Below, one piece after another: positions 1 through 12,155 of a DNA stretch of 64,000 nt; within the stretch, counting starts at the first letter, position 1, and every line of letters begins with the position of its first letter. The translations under genes were made by a program, and so were the position numbers. The stretch is from NCBI RefSeq assembly GCF_037975245.1, contig NC_092562.1:2947001-3011000 (forward strand), given 5' to 3'. The notes beneath the pieces are model-generated. The model did no database searches and was not told the origin of the DNA. It saw only the letters and a list, made by a program, of their open reading frames with translations. The stretch comes from Apostichopus japonicus (lineage: Eukaryota; Echinodermata; Holothuroidea; Aspidochirotida; Stichopodidae).

Positions 1-249
1 TGTCAATACATCATTTACTTTCCTGAGTGTATACTACGTCGTTCTATAGCAAGCAACGAAAGTACCATTTCCTTAAGACGGCTGTTAAATAATGCCTTGC
101 AATCATATATTTAATGCTGATTAGGCAGTGTTTGTTTGTTTTAAAAATGTTGTAGTTTGACATCGATATGAATAACATTACATGGCAGGAACATTCCGCC
201 GTTAGTGGTGACTGTTTCAATGTTTACTGTTATTCGATTCACTCGTATA

Positions 250-310
250 GGCGGATAGTTGAAGCAGGGAGTTGCTATGGAAACTCCCTGGTTGAAGGCG
301 GATAGTTGAA
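250..310. repeat. 14-bp direct repeats around a hairpin
   Basis: GGCGGATAGTTGAA occurs at 250-263 and 297-310. Between them is a perfect 9-bp stem, CAGGGAGTT and AACTCCCTG, with a 7-nt loop. This looks like a tiny insertion with target duplication, but the class is unknown. Confidence 0.6.
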
Positions 311-1422
311 TGCCAAATGTTAATAATTATGTTAGGTTATGGCAAGGTCCATATGATATGTGGTTTTTAAGAGATATGGGATTTTCGGTTATGAATTAGT
401 TATCTAGTAAAGGAAGAAAAATTGAAATTAGCATTACATATAATTGAGCTCAGCTGATATGATTTTCAGTTTCTTTGTAAAGCTTCAAGCATTATCCACA
501 GCTGATGATAATAGTCGTAGCCCTCAAACACAATATTACATTTTTTTCGTAGGACTAAAGAGCATGCGCTATATGGTGACCTCACAGTATATCTCTTTTC
601 TACAGCAATGAAGACGTTATCCGTGGGAACGTACACATTAATAACAATTGTATCACAATTCTGTAAAAAAAAAGTTGGGATATGGTTTTCACTCGGAAGA
701 TATCAGGTTTCAGATTTAATTTTTAATAACTTACTCTACTGAAGCTATTATCCAATAATAAACTCCCGCAATAGTGTTACTAATGTAGACTGTCGTGTCA
801 TGAGGTATTAGGCTAAATACCTGCTTTATTGGCTCCAGTTATAATAGCAAGCTATAGCTAGGAAAGTTGTTGTAGACTTTGCTGTATGGTATGAAAAGAC
901 ACCGAAAAGCGGTAATCTAGACAACTAAAGTCCCAAAATGAGCAAGAAATACTTCTAAAAGGGTATAGTTGTAAAATGCTTGTTGATGTTGGAGCATGAG
1001 TAATATTTATCTGCCTGTATATCACATTTGGGGCAAATATACAAATGACCTTTATAACTATAGTTATATGAAATATTTTTCTTCTTCGCTTTTCACTTTC
1101 TGTCTCCGGGAAATCCATTTAAATATTTCCTCTACAGACTTTCAAAGAGTCATGCATTACTGAATGGAACTAACACTGACTGTATCTATACTTCCTGCAC
1201 CTATAGATTCATGAAACAATAATTGTAAAACTTGAACGAAAGGAAGTCCTTTGTTATCAAAGCAAAAGCTCTATTCATCATTTCGTTATAGCAGCCTTTC
1301 CCCTCCAATTTTGCAATTGATGAGTTTTCTATTATTTTTATTGCTCATATTTCACAGGAGATCAGGAAGATGTCGATCTAACAGACGAAAGAAGAGAATG
1401 AAATTTCCCGTTTTGCATAATG
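311..1422. other. Gene-free stretch
   Basis: AT-rich, with no exon-like sequence recognised on either strand. Confidence 0.45.
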
Positions 1423-1426
1423 TTAA

Positions 1427-1991
1427 AGGGTGTGAAGACTCGCGCAAAAAGAAACGTCTAATGCCGGTAATCTGACCTAGTTTTTAATGAGGTGTAACAG
1501 AAGTGTTAGACATCACCATCGATCTCAGAAAATACACACACAGCTTGCTACCGTCGGTAATTAGACACTAGTGTACAGTCAGTATATACAGCTGCGGTCA
1601 ATACCCACAGCACAGTGTACAAACAATACAGCGATGGACATCTCAGGTCCAGCTAAAGATAACAAGGTATCACGTTTCATTACTGTCTGCATTTTGTAGC
1701 GACACGAACAAAACGTCACATACAAGCAACAGAAAGTTAACTTTATCAGATAGCTTTAGTTTCAATTACCTGAGATGTCCATCGCTGTATCGTTTGTACA
1801 CTGTGCTGTGGGTATTGACCGCAGCTGCATGCACTGACTGTACACTAGTGTCTAATTACCAAAGGTAACAAACTGTAAGCGTATTTACTGGAATCGATAG
1901 TGGTGTCTAACACTTCTGTTACACCTTATTCGAAACTAGGTTAGATTACCGGCATTAGACGTTTCTTTTTTTCCGCGAGTCTTCACACCCT
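1427..1991. mobile_element. Palindromic MITE flanked by TTAA
   Basis: A 565-bp foldback element. The left arm (about 1427-1655) and the right arm (about 1765-1991) are near-identical inverted copies, starting AGGGTGTGAAGACTCGCGC and ending with its complement. Both ends abut TTAA (1423-1426 and 1992-1995), the target signature of piggyBac-type elements. It is related to the element at 35873-36242, which has only one such end. No transposase frame is present. Confidence 0.8.
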
Positions 1992-1995
1992 TTAA

Positions 1996-3147
1996 CAAAT
2001 ACTACAAATTAGAATCAACAAAGCAATCAGTCATTGTCTGAGGATTTCAATTAATCCATCAACATGTCATATGAAATCAAGTTTGTACATATTTGACCGA
2101 ATGTTCAGCTACAATGATCACATTTACTCAACAGCTGAAAAACAGGTATGAAAAATATAAATAAATAAATTGATATGTTTTACGAACAATTTGTACAATA
2201 AATTAATGAACTTTATGATTGATCAAATAACTGAAAAGTTAAAGAAACCATTTACGTTGTTTGTATTTAGCAGTAGATTATGAAAAATAATAAACAATAT
2301 CAACATCATCTGTACTTAGCAGTAGTTTATGAAAAATATTAAACAATATTAAACATTATCTTGAAACAGAATTCAGGTCACTATAAACTCTTGAACCGGC
2401 AGAAAAACACAAATACTGTATAAAATCAGATTTGCAGCAACTTTTTTGTTTAAGAACAAAAGGCATGACAAAACTATGACGGAAACAGAAATTATTTAAA
2501 AAAAAGAGAAATGTGGATGATTGAAAACAAGAAATGTCGATGATTCATGAACAGGAGAGTTGTTCCCAATCTGATGTGGTGTATTCATAGTTCTTCCCTT
2601 TGTCTGTTTCATGTTGAGTCCACAATCTTGTTAGGACGACTTTCATGTTTCTCAGAGATGGAACGATGATGTGAAATACTCTTACTTACATGAATAGTCA
2701 TAAACATTTTTTCAAACCTTTAGTCTGGTTTTGTTAGCTTTGCAAACAAATCAATTTTTTTAAGAACAATAAACAAAGATCATATTAATCATTTAAAATA
2801 TGAAACGAGCTGTACAAATGATATGAAAATGAAAATAGAGTATATGTAAGGTTGAATATAATGCAACATGCTTATTATGCAAATTGACTGATTCATAACT
2901 GCAAACGGATACAGACACCACTGCATTAATTAAACCATACCTGTTGTCATTGTCTGTGTTGTGTTGGTTGGAGACATCTCTGAAATGTTTCATAAAAAAA
3001 ATGTTACGATATTGATGAAGTTGGCTCTTTGCTAATATAGTGATAATATATAACCAACCTACCATCCAAGTAATGTATTTAGCCAAGTTTACTTAGTGTT
3101 AGACACACACAACTATAACATAAAGAAAAAAATGACAGAAACATATC
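1996..3147. other. Gene-free stretch
   Basis: AT-rich. A short imperfect duplication (TAGCAGTAG.TTATGAAAAATA) lies at 2267-2345. Nothing else is recognised. Confidence 0.5.
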
Positions 3148-3329
3148 AGGAGTGTTAGCTCAGTGGTTAACGCCGGAGCCTTTCAATCATAAGGTCCCTG
3201 GTTCGAGTCACTCCCAGATTAATGTATGTCGTCCAATAATGATAAGCCAATGATGGCTTCTTAGCGATTTCCTGCTTGCAGGAGGATCTAAAATGCATAC
3301 ATACATCTAAAATGCATACATACATACAA
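3148..3329 (+). mobile_element. tRNA-derived SINE, internally deleted copy
   Basis: Begins with a tRNA-like head: A box TTAGCTCAGTGGTTAACGC and B box GGTTCGAGTCACTCC. It then has the SINE body and tail GCTTGCAGGAGGATCTAAAA followed by (CATA)n. It lacks about 90 bp of body present in the copies near 9.7 and 13.2 kb. Not a functional tRNA: no acceptor pairing and wrong spacing. Confidence 0.85.
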
Positions 3330-4618
3330 CATATGATATTCCAACAACAACAACAAGAAAATTGTGTATTCATTGTTGACAGCACTCAATGAGAGTTATT
3401 CTATAGTTGAACCATTTGGATTATCTTCTTGAGTAATACATGGAAGGTTTGAGATAATTGCTGGAAATTAGCAACCAGGTGTCAGCTGCTGGTTCAAAAA
3501 TAGTATTGTCAATTCTGGGCGCACTCGAGTTTGAAGTATAACGTTACACGCATGTGTAACACCCAATGAGTCTCACATTCTGAAACAACCAAAGGCAATT
3601 CATTCAAAAATCTAAATATATGTGCGATAATAAGAAATTAGGATTTTTCCGTTATAAGTGTAGACTACAGAATGGTATTTAAAGAATTAAAGGGGGACGG
3701 TTGTGGAAACACTATATGACTTCGACAAACACTGAGAAACACTGAGAACAAGGACGAAACATGATTCAATAAAAATAAAATAAAAAAATAAACATTTGTG
3801 CAGTTATGCTGCCGATGTTAATAATATGCAAGCCAGAACTTTCTATTTGAGAGATACCAAGGATGTTACTGTTTTTTATTCTCACAGTTTCTTCAAGGTT
3901 TGAGATTATGGTGGCACTATGACATTACCGATATCATCATGGTATCCGCTCCCATATGGAACAATATTTCTCTCAGCGGTTCCTCATGAAAGCGTCTGTC
4001 ATATTGAATGAAGATGACGGTTACGTCTGTGTTCCCTTTAATGGGGACGTCACATATCTGCTTTTTATTTCAATAAATTATTCAGGCCTCAGAAGAACTA
4101 GCATGTACCGCCACTGAAAACCAGCGAAGAGAGCTTTAAGACGTTCCTAACCCAACTCCTCCCCCACCCACACACCTCCCAAGCTTGACATACCCCACCA
4201 ACACACCTCCCAAGCTTGACATACCCCCCCCACCCCCACCCCGTCGTCCTCCAAAACACCACCATTTGTCCTTAATCGAGGGTGCTGTCGTAGCATAACT
4301 TTACAATATGTTTATACTGAGATTGTGCAGTTACGGCTTGATTATGAGTTATCCTTTAGGTGACGTTTAACTGAGTGTACATACTCAGATATAAAATACG
4401 TTTTACGTCTGTACGTACGTCACGTGCAATAAACGTCTCTCGTACGACGTTAAAACAGCAACATACGAATCCAATTTCTCCTATTCAGTCCGTTTGGTTT
4501 CAGTTGACGAAAGAGAAAGTTTATAAGACTTAGAAATAGTCTTTGCTTAACTTTTAGGGGTGAGTGGTATTCACTGGAAGTACCTTTCCTTACAGAAACG
4601 CTTGGCTGCATGGTGATA
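3330..4618. other. Gene-free stretch
   Basis: AT-rich. A C-rich 35-bp segment (CACCTCCCAAGCTTGACATA) is duplicated in tandem near 4172-4230. Confidence 0.5.
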
Positions 4619-4642
4619 GAATAAATAAGAGCTAAATAAATG

Positions 4643-4704
<62 letters not shown>

Positions 4705-4782
4705 GTACATACATACATACATACATATATCTATACACATACATATATATACTATTTATTAAGCTCTTATTTATTTACTTAT
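4619..4782. repeat. (TA)n tract inside an AT-rich inverted repeat
   Basis: A TA run at about 4645-4698 and a (CATA)n run are enclosed by inverted arms: AATAAATAAGAGCTAAATAA near 4620 and its near-complement near 4753-4780. Confidence 0.75.
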
Positions 4783-6349
4783 TTATATATAAATATGAAA
4801 CTTACCGGCTGCCCCGTAAACAGAGGAGCATGACAGAATCCAAATCAAAAACTTGATTGCCATATTTTTGTGTTTGTTAAATCATATCCACATTAATATC
4901 GATATCCCAACGTTGAATCGCTTCGTTATAGTCCTGTGCACAAATTTCCTTGTTTCAAATGGATGACTATCGATAAAGGTTTTGTGTGCACGTCAATTAC
5001 AACGTATACTATATATATATATATATATCAAGTATACACCGTCTGTCCATAAAGACACTACACACAACCGTATTCATATCCGGTAAGGGAAGTCTTTATC
5101 GTTTAAGTTTTCAAGGAAACTATACAAATTGGTTTCTTCCACTATTTAATTGTGATCATCTGATCTAATCTTATCTTTTTTAAATAAGTAACTACGTCAC
5201 TGTATGTAATAACGTTTTGGAAAATAAAGTAAAAACAAGAAAACAGTTTGCTCCTTCCTTTTTATACTTCGCCGTTATCTTCACACATCAGTGTAGTAGG
5301 TTGTTGTTCACGAATATTCCCCTCGATGCAATCATGGTATGCGCCTAAACGAGGATAACCGTTTCCCGTCATAGACAAAATTGATTGCACTTCATAACTA
5401 TCTAAAGTAGCAATCGGCTAAGTTGCGTAATATTGTACTTAGTTTTCTAACTTGTTGAGAGTTCCATGAAATGCAGGACATAAGTTTCCTTATGGGTATA
5501 TCAGAGCTCAAATACTTCCTGATTTTTGTGTGTATTGTATGGGGTGGGCGAGGGGGGTCATAGTCAGGGTGCATACTGAAGTTAGCAACATGTTCCTTTG
5601 TATCTGGTGACTACTTTATACTTTTCACATTTATTCATTATTTTGTCAGTAATTCTTTCGTTTGCTACGATACTTGAGTTTCGGAATGTTAATGGCAATC
5701 CAACCATGTCAGTACTAATAATGGACACCAAGTACGTGCGAGATGGCGACAGTTAAGTCAACTAAGTCAACAAACGCTGATCATCAAGTGTCTTACAGAC
5801 TGGTTCGACATGGGGACATGTAAGTCCTATACACAGCAGACCTAACCTTTGATACAAAATTTCATTTACCTACGTCGGCCGCGGGACGGGGAGGGGTATC
5901 GTTTTTAGACAGTTTTTTTTCACGTTCTTCTATTACATATAACAAAATCAACGTGAAATTGCATGAACGTCACGAAATCCCATAATTTCAAATCAAGCAC
6001 GGTGTGAGAGTGAAGAACCCCCCCCCCCCAATGAATATCTTTTCCAAAGGAAGTGTTAAACTAGTGTCCAACCTCCAGACGGAGGTTATCTATACTTGTC
6101 TCGTGTAAAGAAAAAAATCGTTCGGTAAATTGGATACTTAATGACAAATTAATCGCTTACATTATTGTGATTGAGTTTGCACTATAGTACAAGGAAAATC
6201 TCTCTTCCAGAATGTATTCATACTGACAAAAAAAAACCGATTACGCACATATTTTTAATGTAAATTTATAAAGACCGCACTGCTATAGTCTGGTATATAT
6301 GTTGTGAACGGTTATAATGACAACATTTAGGGACAAAATGTCCAGGTGA
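4783..6349. other. Gene-free stretch
   Basis: No exon-like segment or repeat unit seen apart from short (TA)n at 5011-5028 and a poly-C run near 6018. Confidence 0.5.
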
Positions 6350-6357
6350 ATGGACTA

Positions 6358-6650
6358 CAGGCGCGTAGCCAAGGGGGGGAGGGCGAAGGGGGCAGCCGCC
6401 CCCTCTTGAGCATATTTTTTACACCATTTTTTAAGGTTTTTATGATATCGCTAGTATTTTCAAAAGAGAAAATGCTAAGATGTAACTAACATGGCATGGG
6501 AAGTGCCATTTCCGGCGATCTGGGAGGCATTTACAGCCAAAATTTTCTTGTACGCTTCGCGCCAACCGTGTTAGCGCTACGCTTAGATAGTTTGCAATGC
6601 AGAATCTACAGTTTCGCCCCTCCCTTGGCAAATTCCTGGCTACGCGCCTG
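6358..6650. mobile_element. hAT-type MITE, family B
   Basis: A 293-bp element with terminal inverted repeats CAGGCGCGTAGCCAAGG and CCTGGCTACGCGCCTG. It is flanked by a perfect 8-bp duplication ATGGACTA (6350-6357 and 6651-6658). The CAG start and 8-bp duplication are typical of hAT elements. The interior is related, in inverse orientation, to 14320-14430. Non-coding. Confidence 0.9.
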
Positions 6651-6658
6651 ATGGACTA

Positions 6659-8048
6659 TAAAGGTTCATTAACTTTAGAGTCGGCAGGAAATTGTGATTA
6701 CTTCTGTCTATCAATTAGCAGGGCTAATAGACATATTTCACAAAAAGTATATATATATATATTTATTTGGTTAAACCTATGATGTGGCTTATACGTTAAT
6801 TAATATACGTATAGTGAAAGTGCAAGAAACCGAATTGGCAATAACGTAATACTTTCTTTATGAGACCGGATAGTGAATTACTATAATGACTATCATGAAA
6901 ATGTCCACAATTTCCAAATGATTATTATTTTAAGTGAAACTTAATTGGCCAGACTATAATGTATAATATTGTAACGGCAATTGGTGTCGATTAATATAAC
7001 AAACAAAAAATGTGATCAAACCCATGCATGCTTTAACTATACAGAGTGAAGGCGTGGCTTCCCAAAGTGTTATTATACGTCAAGCCCATAACAACAAAAT
7101 AAATGACAGTATAAGATAAACACCGTAGTATGCTTGTTATAGTAACACTATCCTGTGTACAGAATATACAGGGAAATACAAGTGTAAACAAACCTTGTTA
7201 TTATCTATAGTTATAAGTAAACGTAAGACAATAATACTTTATTTCTCATACTTCTCATGAGAATCTGAAAACAGATATGTGTAAAATACGAACTGTTTTT
7301 TGTAACCGCTGCAAAATGTACAAAATTGTGACAGCTAATTAAGGGTAATTGAGGGGAAATATGATCGCAATTACTTGGGAGCGGATCTGCGATACAGGGG
7401 TTAACTGTCAGGAAAAAAATATGGACGGTAATTTCACTACAGCAAGGCTACAGCTCGACAACAGTGATTGTTAAGCGACTGCCATGGCAAACACATGCTA
7501 TGCGGACAGTATACGACTGTCGTGTTCGAATATACAGGTTACAATTCGGTTTCATAAGCTTTGTTATTTATATTTTGTTACACGTCCTTCTAAAGTCCAT
7601 TTTCAGTATTGTATTTACATTGTTTCGATGAGTGTCGATAACACAAACCTCGAAAATAACAATGATTGAGATTTATGGAAAGGAAATATATACATATTTC
7701 CTTGTTATAAACTACCATGTGTATAGGTATAACTATAAGTTTATTTACGCTAAACTCTATACTTATTCCAAACATTCGCTTTGTATCGACTTTTGGGACG
7801 GATAGGGATTTTTCCTTACAGGAAAAGGGAAAGTGTCATTATTTGCAATTATGAAGTTTCATTATATATTGAGCATAACACCGTTATGGTCACGCGATTA
7901 GTCACACGGTTAAGGAGAACGAGGTTCAGATTTAGATGGATCACGTTTTGTTTTAGTTTCGTGCCTATATATGCTCTGTCTTGGGTGACATTTTATCAGA
8001 ACCAGTAACTCACAATCCTTGACCTAATATCGTATAATATTTATAATA
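6659..8048. other. Gene-free stretch
   Basis: AT-rich sequence with only short open frames and no recognised motif. Confidence 0.5.
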
Positions 8049-8830
8049 TTTTATAATCAGCAGTTATGCTTACAACGCTTACGTGACCACAAATGCCGCA
8101 GGGGCTAATGGATTACAACTTATACGTCGGGTGGCTTCCAATTCAACAATTTAACTCGAAGTTGGAATCTTTGCAATTTAGAAAGTCATTTCAGATGGGA
8201 AAACCGTAAATTGCTCTTGGATGAAAAACCCACTTTACAATGATTCGGCAGGGAATCGAACCCGGAACCTCTCGATTGCTAAGCCTCATTGCATACTAAC
8301 TTCATATATCCTAGATATAACAATCCCAATTTAGGATATAAGGAGTTTGATCTTCATGCTCTGGTTTTATTGTGCAATGTGACGTTGTTTTACAATTTAT
8401 GAAAGTATCACTCTGTGACGATGAAGACACTTTTCCAAAATCGTGTCGACACATAAAGGGCCTTATATTACAAGAAAAACCTCCCAGTGACTATATTGCG
8501 AGTTTAAACACGCTAACAGTTATTGTTATTGAAACGCTTGAAGAGCCGTTCGAATTCCTCATGAAGGCCCAACTTAAATATGTCATTCAGTGGATTCGAT
8601 AGGGGTTATATTTAAATGGTCCAAACTAACACTTGTAAAGAAAGTAAAGAGCAATCTACGGCTTTCCCATCTGAAATGACTTTCTAACTTGAAAAGATCC
8701 CAAATTAGCTAGAGTTAAAATGTTAAATTGGAAGCCACCCGACGTGTAAGTTGTAATCCATAAGCCCCTGGGGATTTCTCCCACATTGTGGTCGCTTTAA
8801 GCCCCGTAAAAATAACTGCTGATTATTATT
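8049..8830. mobile_element. Long inverted-repeat element with tRNA-like insert
   Basis: Arms of about 170 bp, roughly 80% alike (about 8055-8222 and 8652-8825), face each other across a 430-bp spacer. Shared blocks include GGTGGCTTCCAATT and TCATTTCAGATGGGAAA with their complements. The spacer has a tRNA-like box B on the minus strand near 8243-8265 (GGTTCGATTCCCTGCCG) and an open frame at 8372-8602 that I do not recognise. Class unknown. Confidence 0.55.
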
Positions 8831-9245
8831 TATTAATATTATAAATCATGATTTTGACTTTAGGACATCCACTTCTGACGATTTGACATATAAGAAGAAC
8901 AGGAGTCTGCATGTTTTAAGTGTTGTTTTCAAACTTGCGTTGTTTATATAAAGTGAAAATAACTTGTTCACTCTATCAATCGAAAGGTATCTAAATTTCT
9001 TCCTTGTTTCATTTATGGGTATGATGAAAATAAAAGTAACAGCCCAATATCTGTTGGATTTGAACACATTAAGTATTAATGCTTATTTTGAACGGTTATA
9101 CACTTATTCAGTCGACTATTCATATGACTTTCTATATGACAAGAGAGTCGCGTTTTATCAACGGTTGATGATGGTATGCACCGTAACTATAATTGCATGT
9201 ATGTCACACTTTATGTATATGTATTTGTTTGTATGTATTTTAGAT

Positions 9246-9619
9246 CAGTGGCGTAGGAAGGTACTTTTGAGTGGGGGAGGGGGCTGAAGACTTATGGCCG
9301 GCCTGGGAGGGGTCTAAGGGGAGGGGGAGTCCTCCCTTTGGATTCTTTTGCATTTCCAGGTGGCCTCAGATGCAGTTTGGTGCAATATAGCACACTTCAA
9401 CACCCACTTCATTTTGTAAACTTAATTTTGTATTTTCACCTGGCCTTAGATGCAATTTGGTGCTCCAAATGAGATTTTTTTTCTCATTTGGAAATGAAAG
9501 AGGGGTTTTCTGACTTGCGAAGCGGGGGGGGGGGGGGCGGAATGATACTTCCGCCCCTCCACATTTTTCACTGGGGGGGGGGGGCTGGCGCCCCCAGGCC
9601 CCCGGTTCCTACGCCCTTG
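9246..9619 (+). mobile_element. hAT-type MITE, family A (nested in a SINE tail)
   Basis: A 374-bp element starting CAGTGGCGTAGGAAGG and ending CCTACGCCCTTG. It has exact 8-bp target duplications TTTTAGAT (9238-9245 and 9620-9627), inserted in the (TATG)n/TTTTAGAT tail of the minus-strand SINE at 9620-9853. It contains long G-runs and a palindrome of AAATGAGA/TCTCATTT. Non-coding. Confidence 0.93.
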
Positions 9620-9853
9620 TTTTAGATCCTCCTTGCAAGCAGGGAACTCGCGAAGAAGCCTCATTGGCTTATCAAAGCCGCAAGCTGACCGAAGTCAGTC
9701 TCTTACATTCATATTTAACGTCCATGCATAATTGTGAATTGTCAATTGTCAATAACTCTGTAACTGGACGACACACATTAATCATGGAGTGACTTGAACC
9801 GGGGACCTTATGATTGGAAGGCACCGGCGTTAACGACTGAGCTATCACTCCTA
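9620..9853 (-). mobile_element. tRNA-derived SINE, full-length
   Basis: Same family as 3148-3329, opposite strand. The tRNA-like head is at the right end (about 9780-9853), and body and tail run leftward. The tail TATGTATTTTAGAT continues at about 9205-9245, interrupted by the family A MITE. The MITE is therefore younger than the SINE. Confidence 0.88.
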
Positions 9854-10307
9854 GTATGCACTTGCACTTGCATTATGCACTTGTTTACACATTATGTGTT
9901 TTATTCCTGTTTTTATATTCTTTCGATTGAATGAAAGGGGAAGGAATCGCAAAGTTAGTTTCGATACAAGACTGACTCGATCAATGCTGTGACCTAAAGC
10001 CGTAATATCTTGGCTTCTGTCATAGCTAAATGCAGGAACTAACCATGTATTTTGATAACAACGAGGAAGGAAATCATATAAAGCTAGCGTCATAACACAA
10101 TTCCAAGTGACAGGTGTCTGCCATGGCAATATGTCTTAGTAGATCACTGTATACAACCGGGTATAGGGAAAAAACACTAAAGAGGATTTAACAAGTTTAT
10201 GTGATGCTAATGCTAATATTTTAAACATCACTGCAAACTACTGTAGCTAGTTATCTCTAACCAATAGTGTCCAGGTAACGAACTGGAGTAGGTCCGACCT
10301 TTTTTAC

Positions 10308-10678
10308 CAGTGGCGTAGGAAGGTACTTTTGAGTGGGGGGGGGGGGCTGAAGACTGATGGCCGGCCTGGGGGAGGGGTCTACGGGGAGGGGGTGTCCCCC
10401 CTTTTCAATTTTTTTTGCATTTCCAGGTGGCCTCAGATGCAATTTGGTGCAATATAGCCCACTTCAACTCCCACACCATTTTGTAAAGAATTTTGCATTT
10501 TCACCTGGCCTTAAATGCAATTTGGTGCTCCAAATGAGATTTTTTCTCATTTTGAAATGAAAAAAAGGAGTTTCTGACTTGCGAGCGGGGGGGGGGGGGG
10601 CGGAATGATACTTCCGCCCCCCATATTTTTCACTGGGGGGGGGCTGGCGCCCCCAGCCCCCCGGTTCCTACGCCCTTG
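10308..10678 (+). mobile_element. hAT-type MITE, family A
   Basis: 371 bp, with the same ends as the copy at 9246. Target duplications TTTTTTAC at 10300-10307 and 10679-10686. Several poly-G tracts. Confidence 0.93.
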
Positions 10679-10686
10679 TTTTTTAC

Positions 10687-12147
10687 AACTATTCCCCGCG
10701 TTGAGTTTGTACTAGAATCAAAAGCTATGGTACTGGGCCATAGGCGTCACTTTTGTGGAGGGTGAGATGGGGAAACAATAATGCATTCCTCTCTTTCAGT
10801 ACTTGTTCCAATAATAACCTGCATGCATTCCCCCACACCAACAACAGTGCGCAAACACTGGTCTATTCTTCCATAACATGTTATAACATGGTCTGCCTTT
10901 CTGTCGGGATTTTGTGTATTATGTCCACATCCCCCCTCCCCCCAAAAATCCCCCTCTAGTTTCGGACTCTTTTTCATATTCGCTATATCAGCATGTAAAG
11001 CATGAAAAATTTGCCAATCCTATACGGTACCGAAGCAGAAAATGCTTCTGAACTTCGCGGGGATCGCGTTACGGGCGCAACATTTTGTCACCGTATAGAA
11101 GCCAAGGAAAGGCAACACAAATTCAACAGAATACGCTTGGTCGATCTGAGCGTGTATTATACCAATTGAGTTATCATAGCATGCTATAGCTCTGGGATCA
11201 ATCATCTTCACTGATTGCGACGCAACGAAATGAAAGGTGGAATTATGAATACTTAACAGCCGTTTTAGAGAAAAATTGTTCAGTCCATTGTTGACACTTG
11301 TGTGAGTCCGACAGCAAAGTTTGCGCAAAATACCCGACAGAACGCGACCGAACGCTCGTTGCTGAAACTGAGAGACGCGCCCAAGAGGGGGGGGGGGCAT
11401 TGAAGGGGTCCTAGTCTGTATGAAATACAGCACAACGCAGTCAGTGTCCAGTTTCATCAATTTATTCACTCAACAAGTTAAGAACAGTTTTTGCGCGCAA
11501 ATACATCAGTAAATCCATGACATAAAACATCTCTGCAAGGAATTCACTGTATGGACACTATATTGAAATGGAAAACTGGAGAAATTAGAACACAACAGAT
11601 AATTATTAACATATTCATAGCAAACTGATCACTGAATTGCTACTGGTTAAAACAAATGTAAATTTCCCTGCGATACACTGGAACGATAAAGAAGGCAAGT
11701 CTAAAGTTCTCGCAATTAAACTTTAAACAGCTACTAAACAAAAGGAAACAGAAAAATTAGAGATGAAATCTCCTTGAGTATCAGCATAGCAGTTACATAA
11801 TAATAATATAACAAAACAATAAAAAATTAGTGATATTACTTAAACCGCAAAATGTCGCTTTAACAAGTTTATTAGTTTAAACTCTTGAGTCTTAAAACTC
11901 ACCGGCCCAGTTTTAATTAAAGGTGATATCCAGCATCCTTCAAACCCTCACAGTGACATCTAAGGAGGTTGTGCCTATGTACCATTCGAATTAAAAAAAA
12001 TTAACTTAAAGTACAATGAAATACTCCAGCAAGACAAAATAGAACTATGAACCACAAAAGAGGGCGCAACCCTCCTTTTACTCTCGAGGCTTGAACAATA
12101 TAAGTATGACAACATATTACAAACCGAAAACAGATTTCGCAACGTAC
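10687..12147. other. Gene-free stretch
   Basis: Contains an open frame of 149 codons on the minus strand (11020-11469) with no recognisable domain and a poly-C-derived segment. I do not call it a gene. Confidence 0.45.
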
Positions 12148-12155
12148 CTAGGAAA

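Noticed and set aside
3148-3220. tRNA gene
   Set aside because: A and B boxes are present, but the fold lacks a proper acceptor stem and the sequence continues into a SINE body and tail repeated elsewhere in the window.
8372-8602. 76-codon open frame in the inverted-repeat element as a transposase
   Set aside because: Too short, with no catalytic motif recognised.
11020-11469. 149-codon minus-strand open frame as a gene
   Set aside because: No recognisable domain, contains a low-complexity PPPP run from a C-tract, and no splice or family support.
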